Positions 51,283 to 59,567 of a stretch of DNA of 64,000 nt are shown here, in pieces. The stretch's first letter is position 1; each line of letters opens with the position of its first letter. The DNA is from Psychrobacter sp. JCM 18903. GTDB lineage: Bacteria; Pseudomonadota; Gammaproteobacteria; Pseudomonadales; Moraxellaceae. The notes beneath the pieces were generated by a model. It was not told where the DNA came from. It searched no databases and saw only the letters and a program-made list of their open reading frames with translations. The translations under genes and the position numbers were made by a program. The stretch is taken from NCBI RefSeq assembly GCF_000586475.1, contig NZ_BAWJ01000002.1, positions 1-64,000 of the forward strand, in the 5' to 3' direction.

Positions 51283-52389
51283 TTATAGCTTGGCTGCAGC
51301 ATTAGCAATAACTTGCTTGCGCTCTTGCTCTTTTCTGCGCTCAAACTTACGCTTTTCTTCTAACGCTACTTGTTCTTCATCATAAACATCGTAGGCTTCT
51401 ACAATTTTCTGTACCAATTGATGACGTACCACATCTTTTGAATCAAACTTGGTGATATGAATTTCTTCAATACCACTTAAGATTTCCATTGCTTGTGCTA
51501 AGCCTGACTTATGACCACGTGGCAAATCGACCTGTGTAATATCACCTGTAATTACTGCTCGTGAACCGAAACCCAAACGGGTCAAAAACATTTTCATCTG
51601 TTCAGGCGTGGTGTTTTGCGCTTCATCTAAGATGACAAACGAGTTGTTTAACGTACGACCGCGCATATAGGCAAGGGGTGCGATTTCGATGACTTGTTTT
51701 TCAATCAGCTTGCCCACTTTTTCAACGCCGATCATCTCATATAGCGCATCATATAATGGACGCAAGTAGGGATCGATTTTTTGCGTCAAGTCACCTGGCA
51801 GAAAGCCCAGTTTTTCACCAGCTTCTACCGCCGGACGCACCAATAAAATCCGCTCAATCTCATTACGCTCAAGCATATCCACGGCGCAAGCCACGGCTAA
51901 ATAGGTCTTACCCGTACCAGCAGGACCAATACCGAATGAGACATCAGAGTTCAGTACGTTTTGGACGTAGGTCTGCTGATTGCCACCGCGAGGAATGATA
52001 CGACCTTTACGCGTGCGTAAGCTAACTGGCGTAAACTCGTGAGCTGATTCTAAGTCCGCCTCAGCGTCTGCATTATCCTTGGCTTCTTGCTCATCCGCTT
52101 CCATATCTTCATCACGAGAAATGCTCGATTGGATAATAAGATGTAGCTCCGCTGCACTAATGTCCTTGGTATTCTGTGCCTCATCTACCAGTTTATAAAT
52201 AATACGTTCACCGCGCTCGACATTCGATATGTCGCCACTCAAACAGAAGTCGCCTTGACGCTGCATGATTTTGATATCGAGGCGTTGTTGGATATATTTC
52301 ATGTGGTTGTTGTATTCACCAAGCACGGTTTTGAGCTGTGCTGGTGTCAATGATTCAAACTTTATACGGCGGCTCATGGAATCAGTCAA
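51283..52389 (-). CDS. ybeZ: PhoH-like ATPase (YbeZ)
   Basis: 368 aa. Walker A GPAGTGKT (155-162) and Walker B region FVILDEAQNTTPEQMKMFLTR, with RPAVEAGEKLGFLPGD and ITGDITQVDLPRGHKSGL, all diagnostic of PhoH/YbeZ, a P-loop ATPase that works with YbeY in rRNA processing. N-terminal KH-like part; a variable acidic insert (about 93-118) before the ATPase. The start is TTG 52389 with AAGGAT 6 nt upstream; ATG 52377 is in frame but lacks a ribosome-binding site. Intact. Confidence 0.93.
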   Translation of the reverse strand: MTDSMSRRIKFESLTPAQLKTVLGEYNNHMKYIQQRLDIKIMQRQGDFCLSGDISNVERGERIIYKLVDEAQNTKDISAAELHLIIQSSISRDEDMEADEQEAKDNADAEADLESAHEFTPVSLRTRKGRIIPRGGNQQTYVQNVLNSDVSFGIGPAGTGKTYLAVACAVDMLERNEIERILLVRPAVEAGEKLGFLPGDLTQKIDPYLRPLYDALYEMIGVEKVGKLIEKQVIEIAPLAYMRGRTLNNSFVILDEAQNTTPEQMKMFLTRLGFGSRAVITGDITQVDLPRGHKSGLAQAMEILSGIEEIHITKFDSKDVVRHQLVQKIVEAYDVYDEEQVALEEKRKFERRKEQERKQVIANAAAKL

Positions 52390-52999
52390 GCGATTATCCT
52401 TTTATTATGTACCCAACGCTATGATTTGGTTTTGATGGCATTGCGGGTTTAAGAGATAAAATGGTCGGTCGTTATGGTCTTGGCTTTACGTTATAGAGAT
52501 AGAAATGACGGTAGAATTATTATTCGTTTTAGGAGTGATGATAAGTAACGGTCTTGCCTTTATTATGGTCGATAGATTTTAAATTTCAAGCCATACGTCG
52601 AACAGATGACACTGTTTTTGTACGACGATTGCAACCGCTTTTCGACATTGATATTTTTATGTCTACTTTTGAGCGGGTTACAGTATTGCAAATAACGTTT
52701 AGAGCGTGACGAAATCAAGCGTTTCAGTTATAAGTTTTGGCTACTGTTAAGGCGACAGAGTGATGAGTGATTTGTGGTAATCTATGGGGGATATCATAGT
52801 GCTTTATCGCTGAGTTTAAAATATGAATAAAATGATGAAGGCTGATGAAGGTTAGGGCGTATTACGTATTCGACTAAGGCTATGCCGATGTGTGAATGTT
52901 AAATATTCCCTATAAAATTAAGATAATTCTAGCGATTATTCATCGCTTATAGTGCGTGCGCCCAACAGCGTAAAATAGACATAAAAATTAGGAATAATA
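52390..52999. other. 610-bp gene-free region
   Basis: Divergent region between the phoH-like gene (-) and ubiH (+). No open frame with supporting signals. AGGAATAAT immediately precedes the ubiH ATG. Promoters for both genes should be here; none is clear to the eye. Confidence 0.5.
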
Positions 53000-54307
53000 A
53001 TGCAAAATACTGATGTGAATTTATCGAATGCTAAAAAAAAGTTTGAACATAAAAAGGCAGCTACTGAGCAGCAAGTCCTCATCGCTGGTGGTGGTCATGT
53101 GGGATTGTCCTTTGCACTGTTACTAGCGCATCACGGTATTGCTAGCATGTTATTAGAAAAAAATAGCTACCCAACCATCAGTCCAAATGAGGACAGCAAT
53201 CGTAGCCATTATTTAGACAGCCGCAATACAGCACTGTCACGTCGTACGGTACAGATCTATCAAGAAATTGGTTTATGGGATGAGTTGCAAAGTCATGCTT
53301 GTCGTATCGATGCGGTGCAGATTAGTGAGCAAGGCAGCTTTGGGCGTGCACAATTAAACAAAGCTGAAGAGCGGGTCGAGTCATTTGGACAAGTGATGGA
53401 AAATGCGTGGCTCGGACGTAAGCTTTTATTAGCTGCGCAACAAGAGCCATTAATCACTTTGATTGATAATGCCAATGTCATCGCCGTGACACAACAAGCG
53501 GATGGGGTGACGCTCAGCTTTAACTATTATGGTGAAGAGGAACATGAGCAGCAATTGCAAGCCAGCGTGTTGGTTGCTTGTGATGGTCGCGATTCGACGG
53601 TACGCCAATTATTAAATATTGGCACGACGATTTATGATTATCAGCAAACCGCTATCGTCGGTGTGGTAGAAACTGACAAGCCACACGCACATGTGGCGAT
53701 TGAGCGTTTTAGTCCAGCAGGGCCACTAGCGGTGTTGCCACTGACCGATCCAGACGGCGATGGAAATGACGACTATCAAAATGGCTATAGACGCTCAGTA
53801 GTTTGGGTATGTCCAAAAGGGGAAGAAAATAAATACTTAGCAGACGATGCCCATTTCTTAGCGACATTGCAGCAAGCCTTTGGTGAGCGTGCGGGCACGT
53901 TTGTCGCTGCTGGTCGCCGCGGCGCTTATCCATTGACACGCGTGCTGGCAGACAAGCAAGTAGAGGGTCGCTGTGTCATCATGGGTAATGCCGCCCACAC
54001 TTTGCATCCTGTCGCTGGTCAAGGTTTTAACCTCTGTATGCGCGATGCCCATGTGCTGGCACAAATGATGAGCGCGCAAGTGCTAAAAGGCGAAGACATC
54101 GGCGATACGCAACTGTTAAAACGCTATGAGAAAGCACGTCTAAGCGATCAAAAACGTGTTATCCGGTTCTGTGATGCCGTGGTACATGGTTTTACCCATC
54201 CTAACCCAGTCATCAAGTTGGCGCGAAATGTGGCCTTGGTTGCCTTTGATAAACTGCCAAATATTAAGCCACTAGTCGCTAACTACGCGATGGGGTTAAA
54301 GTCCTAG
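53000..54307 (+). CDS. ubiH: 2-octaprenyl-6-methoxyphenol hydroxylase UbiH
   Basis: 435 aa FAD-dependent monooxygenase that hydroxylates an intermediate ring carbon in ubiquinone synthesis. FAD site VLIAGGGHVGLSFALLLA, second flavin motif VACDGRDSTVRQ, and the C-terminal GNAAHTLHPVAGQGFNLCMRD, where UbiH typically has GNA instead of the GDA of UbiI/UbiF. Length is 50 aa above E. coli because of an N-terminal tail (MQNTDVNLSNAKKKFEHK) and an insert DPDGDGNDDYQNG. The second hydroxylase follows 73 bp later. Intact. Confidence 0.92.
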   Translation: MQNTDVNLSNAKKKFEHKKAATEQQVLIAGGGHVGLSFALLLAHHGIASMLLEKNSYPTISPNEDSNRSHYLDSRNTALSRRTVQIYQEIGLWDELQSHACRIDAVQISEQGSFGRAQLNKAEERVESFGQVMENAWLGRKLLLAAQQEPLITLIDNANVIAVTQQADGVTLSFNYYGEEEHEQQLQASVLVACDGRDSTVRQLLNIGTTIYDYQQTAIVGVVETDKPHAHVAIERFSPAGPLAVLPLTDPDGDGNDDYQNGYRRSVVWVCPKGEENKYLADDAHFLATLQQAFGERAGTFVAAGRRGAYPLTRVLADKQVEGRCVIMGNAAHTLHPVAGQGFNLCMRDAHVLAQMMSAQVLKGEDIGDTQLLKRYEKARLSDQKRVIRFCDAVVHGFTHPNPVIKLARNVALVAFDKLPNIKPLVANYAMGLKS

Positions 54308-54380
54308 TTTGCCATATCACGGTATATTAACGGTTTAGACCAATGTTCTATACGATTGCACTTAACTGTAGGAATAACTT

Positions 54381-55648
54381 ATGAAGAATAATCATACGCT
54401 GATTATCGGTAGCGGTATTGTTGGGGCAACGCTTGCTTTAAAGTTGGCGCAAGCAAAAATGCCCGTGACGTTAATTGATGCTCGCCCTGCACGTGATGAC
54501 TCAGAATGGCAACAGATGCTTGGCAAGCGGGATGCGCGCGTTTATGCCTTGAGTCTTGCCAGTATTAATTTACTTAAAGACGTGGGCGTATGGCAAAAGA
54601 TAGCAGCATCAGAGCGCAAAGCCGATTATTCGCAAATGCAGGTGTGGCAACTAAACGGTATGGGTGAGCTATTGTTTGGTGACAGTGTTGATAATCATCC
54701 TAACAGTCATTTACCGCAAATGCTCGGTAGCATGGTCGAGCCTGCCGTCATTGAGCATGCGTTATGGCAATGCCTGTATGAAGATGATGTCAGTGACTAT
54801 CTAACCATTATCGCGGGACAAAAAGTCACAAACATGGATTGGCTAGGTGCAGAGCAAGGCTACCGTGTGACTTTAGACGATCATACTGCTATCGATGCGA
54901 TGCTGCTGGTTGGTGCCGATGGTCGTGGCTCATTTGTGCGCCAGCAAGCGGCGATTGGGCTAGATACACTTGATTATAAGCAAACCGCTATTTGCTGTGC
55001 GATTTACACCGAAAAACCGCATCAAGCGACTGCGCGCCAAGCGATGCTGCCCACAGGTACGCTGGCACTATTGCCGCTCGCTGATATTACTGATGCAGAT
55101 AAAGCCAACCCACAACATTGGCAGTCGATCGTGTGGACATTGCCGCGCAATCAAGCATTGGCGTTGATAGAGGAGGACGCGCGCGTCATTGCTGATAAAT
55201 TGGCTGCTGCCAGTAACTATGAGCTAGGTGCTATCACTCAGATTGAGTCAATTGCTAGCTTTCCACTGACCGCGCAACAAGCGAAAAGCTACGTCGCGGA
55301 TAACTTAGTCTTGATCGGTGATGCAGCGCATGGCGTCCATCCACTGGCGGGTCAAGGTTGAATTTAGGCATGCTCGATGTGCAGGCCTTAAGCGAGCAAT
55401 TGGCACATGATTTTGAACGTAGTGGTGGAACCAGTTGGGGCAGCAATCAAACGTTGCGTAGCTACGAGCGTTTGCGTCGTCCGCATAATAGTATAATGAT
55501 GCATAGCTTTTCCGCGCTTAATTGGCTATTCGCAGGGTCGCTTGCACAATCGCGTCCTATTCAACAACTTCGCAATAACGGTATGTATCGCGTTGGCAAA
55601 ATTAAGCCACTAATGAGACTGTTTGCTAAGCAGGCGAGTGGGGTTTAA
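54381..55648 (+). CDS. UbiI/UbiF-type ubiquinone hydroxylase (frame disrupted)
   Basis: About 422 aa. FAD motif TLIIGSGIVGATLALKLA, second motif VGADGRGSFVRQQ and third motif LIGDAAHGVHPLAGQGLNLG place it in the UbiH/F/I family; in UbiH-UbiI tandems the second gene is usually ubiI (visC), but UbiF cannot be excluded on sight. One T is missing at 55358-55359 (GGTTTG expected), exactly in the GQG-LNLG motif, and the next frame runs on normally to LFAKQASGV. It makes the ubiquinone that complex I in this same window reduces. Confidence 0.88.
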
Positions 55649-55678
55649 GGATAGCTTTAACTTACGGAAGCTTAAAAT

Positions 55679-56314
55679 ATGAATGCTAAATTATGGACAA
55701 TAGTGCCAATCATGATAGGTGTGTTAGCTCTGACAGGTTGTCAAACAGATGATTTTTCTAAGCAAACAAGTCAAACTATCAATATGCCAACGGTTGTGGT
55801 TAATTTGGATAGCGACGGCTATGGTGTGCCTGATGAGTTAGATCAATGTCCAAATACAAAAATGAAAGGTAATGTAGTAGTGGATGACAGGGGCTGTCAC
55901 CTCATTATGGGACCCGATATGAATTTAAAAATGGAATATCGCGCCTTTTTTGCTAAAGGTAGTAGTGAACTAATACCTAAATATAAAGTTGAACTGGATA
56001 AAGTAGCGGCAAGAATGAAAGAGTATGATACCGCTATCTTTAAAATAGAAGCGCATGCTTCAGAGGATGAAATCAATAAAGAATTAAGCTCATTACCTAA
56101 AAATAGAGCGCTGATGATCAAAAACTATCTTTTATTAAAGCATGGCATAGCCTCTAGTCGATTAATGGCCTTAAATTGTGAGGCTAGAGCGCCTATCGCA
56201 CCCAATGATATGGATGAGGGGAGGTCTTTTAATCGTCGGGTCTATGGTTTATTAACTGAACCTGATAATGAGTATCCTATCAATTTAAAAAACGGCATCT
56301 GCGTTAAATTTTAA
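55679..56314 (+). CDS. OmpA-like lipoprotein with calcium-type repeat
   Basis: 211 aa. Signal peptide with lipobox LTGC (Cys21). A short thrombospondin type-3-like motif LDSDGYGVPDELDQCP (about 41-56) is followed by an OmpA-like peptidoglycan-binding domain (about 75-195) with SSELIPKYKVELDKVAARMK, the LSSLPKNRALMIKNYLL helix and FNRRV near the end. Likely anchors the outer membrane to peptidoglycan. A paralogue lies 1.4 kb downstream at 57644, with a membrane protein between. Intact. Confidence 0.8.
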   Translation: MNAKLWTIVPIMIGVLALTGCQTDDFSKQTSQTINMPTVVVNLDSDGYGVPDELDQCPNTKMKGNVVVDDRGCHLIMGPDMNLKMEYRAFFAKGSSELIPKYKVELDKVAARMKEYDTAIFKIEAHASEDEINKELSSLPKNRALMIKNYLLLKHGIASSRLMALNCEARAPIAPNDMDEGRSFNRRVYGLLTEPDNEYPINLKNGICVKF

Positions 56315-56374
56315 ATCAAATTTTTATCAACTATTGACCATTCGTTCAATCCAAATACTCCAAAGGCAAACCTC

Positions 56375-57573
56375 ATGCTTATCCCTAAATACTGGGCGCA
56401 ACACAAACAGCGCTTTGAATCGCTAGAAACGTCTAGTAACCCTTCCAAGCAAGCCACTATCAAACGTTACGGTTGGTCGGATGTCAGCCAAATGGAAGCG
56501 CTATCCCATGCTAAAGCGCGAGTAGATGACGCCCATGAGCGATGGCTAGCAGGTGAAGATATCTTACGTCGTGAGCGCAAGGAAGAGTATAACGAAGGCA
56601 ATAGCATTCCTATTCGTGAAAAGATTATTTATGAGCATGATTTTCCAGAAAATGAATTATCTAATAATAGTGCAGCAGTAACGAAGCTCATTGTCACGCG
56701 CAACAGCTACGGTGCCCAAGTGGCTAACGTCGATAATATTGCCATTATCGATGTCGATAATGATGATTTATTGCGTCATATCTATCCTGATGATTATAAC
56801 CATCATGCTTTATGCCTGCCTTTCTCGTTAATCAAAGCAATCCCGCCAGCAAAATTAAAATTTGGTTTTTTGTTGTTGTTTTTATACTCATCGCCAGTGT
56901 TATCGCTTGGTTGGGGTTGTCATGGTTATGGCTGTTAGTAGTTATGTTTGTTGCCACTGCTTATTTGTGGCAACAAGCCAGTGCCAGAGACAAGACCCGA
57001 GCGCAAAAATATGCCGATGACGCCGCCTCGTTACTGCCCTATATGACGGATTTGATCAAAAAACGTATTGTTAATCATCCTACCGAATGCTTTCGTTTAT
57101 ATCAAACACCTGCAGGCTTTCGTATTATTGCGACTCACGATGTTGTATCGCCAAGTGATAACGTGGTAGAAGATTGGTTTGCATATTTCCATGCGGATAC
57201 CAATTATGTCCGTCTGTGTCAGGTGCAACAGTGCTTTCGAGCGCGGATTACTGCCAAGCCGTGGCGTATGAGTGAAGTTGAAAATAAGAAGTTGGCTAAA
57301 GATATCCCTGCTAAGGACTTTTGGTTTGGCTCCGAGAACACAGATATAGATAGTAGCATTGAGCAACGTCAAGATGAGTTAAAAGCGCGCAAACAATGGG
57401 TGGCTGATTATGATAAGTATGCCAAAAACTATCGAGCATGCCATTATGTCGAAAGTATGGTTGGTAAAGAGGTTGCTAGGGAAAGTGGCAGTGGAGCACC
57501 TTCTCATATTGATGAGTTTATCCAGTGGCATGATAAGGCGTGTCAGGTGGAAAAAAATCTAGAGATGGCTTAG
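56375..57573 (+). CDS. conserved membrane protein, uncharacterised (frame disrupted)
   Basis: About 400 aa after repair. N-terminal soluble part starting with MLIPKYWAQHKQRFE and a KRYGWSDVSQMEALSHA motif found in a widespread but uncharacterised gammaproteobacterial family; two adjacent transmembrane helices (about 165-205); and a C-terminal cytoplasmic part with FRLYQTPAGFRIIATHD and VQQCFRARITAKPWR. One A is missing at about 56812 (GCTTTAATG restores HALMPAFLVNQ). Function unknown. It lies between two OmpA-like lipoprotein genes; whether this is functional linkage or accident is open. Confidence 0.65.
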
Positions 57574-57643
57574 GTTATACTTTTCTTAATTAATTTTTTA
57601 CGAATGCTAAAGTAGTATTTAATTGTATAGAGGAAGGCTACTG

Positions 57644-58351
57644 ATGGGACTTTATAGCGTTTTATTATTAATAGTATCTATTGCTTTAGCTGGTTGTCAA
57701 ACTAATACAACTGCGCCGTCTAAAAAGCTACCTAAAGATGAAAATATCAGGATGATGCAAGCAGAGATTGATTCAGATGGCGATGGTGTGCTTGATGCTA
57801 TAGACGAATGCCCTGAAACGCGACCCAATGTAGTAATCGATGCTAAAGGCTGTGAAATAATAATTGAGGGAGGCGAGGCACTTGAAATGGAGTTCAATGG
57901 GTTTTTCTCGCAAATGAGCAGTCAGCTATCTGATATCTATGATGCAGTATTTGTGAAAATAGCAGAAAGTCTTAATAATCACTCAAAAGCCAATGTTTTT
58001 ATTTTCGGTCATGCAGCGACAAGTGAAATAGATAAAGATGCTTTAGCGACTTTTGGTTTCGATTCTTTATCACGCAATCGCGCGCTAATTATTAAGAATA
58101 ATTTAGTGTTGTAATATAATATCGATGCTGAGCGTATTCGTACTTATGAGTGCTCAAATAAGATTATAGTTACAGATACAGCGTTTATAGATCCAAGTTT
58201 TGAAAAGCTCAATCTTAAAAATATTGAGGAAAAACAACGCCGCGCAACTTTAATGGCGAGTAGTGAAGTTCATGATTTGATGAATCTTGAATATGATTCT
58301 GATATGCAAAAATATGGTGAATATGCCAAGCACTGTGAACTGTTCGAATAA
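57644..58351 (+). pseudogene. OmpA-like lipoprotein paralogue with an in-frame stop
   Basis: 235 codons. ATG 57644 has AGGAAGG 6 nt before; lipobox LAGC (Cys18), type-3 repeat-like IDSDGDGVLDAIDECP, and OmpA-like domain with FGHAATSEIDKDAL and LSRNRALIIKNNLVL, collinear with the protein at 55679. A TAA at 58112-58114 interrupts it exactly where the paralogue has KHGI; the same frame then continues YNIDAERIRTYECSNK to a stop at 58351, 79 codons later. CAA to TAA would explain it. It may be a real nonsense mutation or a substitution error; unlike the other breaks in this window it is not an indel. Confidence 0.65.
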
Positions 58352-58387
58352 TAACGACTGATTTTCTTCAACCGTTAAAAATCATTC

Positions 58388-59377
58388 TTACCCCAACGCC
58401 GAAAACACCACCATCAGCACTGGCGAGACAATATTAATAATAAAGCCAAAACTAATCGCCAATGGCACAACTTTAAGACCGCCAGATTGCTGAATAATTG
58501 GTAAGGTAAAATCTAAGCTCGTCGCGCCGCCAAGCCCGACTGCTGCTGATGGATATTTACGCATAAACACGGGAATAAATATCAATGCAAAGAACTCACG
58601 CACCAAGTCATTAAATAGCGCGACACTGCCCCAAACCGCGCCATAAGCATCGGTCATGACGATTGCTGATAGCGAGTACCAACCAAACCCTGACGCCAGT
58701 GCCAAGCCTTTGGTCCACGATACCTCACTGAACATCAGCGCAAATATCAAGCCACCAATCAATACAGCTAGTGTAAAGATGACACTCATCTCAACGCCGC
58801 GCTTGTTCAGCAGCACTTCTTTTAACGTAATACCTGAGCCTTTTAAACCAATGCCGACCAACAAAATTAATATCATCAGCATCACCGTCATGGTATTTTC
58901 AGGCGGCATATAATTGTCTGGTAAGAAATAACCAATCACCATACCAATGACCACACAAACGACTTGAGCGAGGCTACCACGGATACTCACGCGATGTTCT
59001 TTAGATTTTACGCTGGGTTTTTTGGCATGCCATGGACGCAGTCGGTCAAATAACATCAGGGCAAATAAACCACTGCCAATTGTCAAAATCGATAGTATGG
59101 TCACATACAGCGCAATTTCGCCTATCTGACTGCCAAGTCCTTCAACTTGTGACAGCTCAATACCAATCAGCGCTAAGATGATAAATACCAGATAAGATAA
59201 GCCTTTATCTGCAAGCTTTGTCATGGTTGGATGAGAAGGAATGGCAAAGCCAATAAACATTGGCATTAATACCAGAACAAGGGTAACTAGCTTTGCATGG
59301 TGATTGGCTCGCGGCATTTTCAAAGGCGTTTTTAAGAAGCTGGAAATTGTATCACATGAAACGATCAATGCTGACAT
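58388..59377 (-). CDS. lysO: LysO-family lysine exporter
   Basis: About 310-329 aa integral membrane protein with eight or so helices. The segments GYFLPDNYMPPENTM, LMILILLVGIGLKGSG and SGFGWYSLSAIVMTDAYG followed by DLVREFFALIFIPVFM are typical of LysO (YbjE, DUF340), which exports lysine and toxic analogues in E. coli. The annotated length includes a polar N-terminal leader; translation could start at the Met beginning MPRANHHAK (59317). It is convergent with the OmpA-like paralogue and divergent from the lipid operon. Confidence 0.85.
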   Translation of the reverse strand: MSALIVSCDTISSFLKTPLKMPRANHHAKLVTLVLVLMPMFIGFAIPSHPTMTKLADKGLSYLVFIILALIGIELSQVEGLGSQIGEIALYVTILSILTIGSGLFALMLFDRLRPWHAKKPSVKSKEHRVSIRGSLAQVVCVVIGMVIGYFLPDNYMPPENTMTVMLMILILLVGIGLKGSGITLKEVLLNKRGVEMSVIFTLAVLIGGLIFALMFSEVSWTKGLALASGFGWYSLSAIVMTDAYGAVWGSVALFNDLVREFFALIFIPVFMRKYPSAAVGLGGATSLDFTLPIIQQSGGLKVVPLAISFGFIINIVSPVLMVVFSALG

Positions 59378-59567
59378 GAGCGGCTAAGATTCCGTGTAAA
59401 AGCCGACTGTTTAACGACCAACTATTGAGCGTTAAGATAAAATCGTGAATCACTAAGCCGTAAGTCAGGATTTCATTCATGATAATTTGACTGCTAACAA
59501 CGCTTAAGTATTTACCTGACCAACTTTTGTTGCTACATTAATAGACTTACTATATTTGGCTTGCCTC

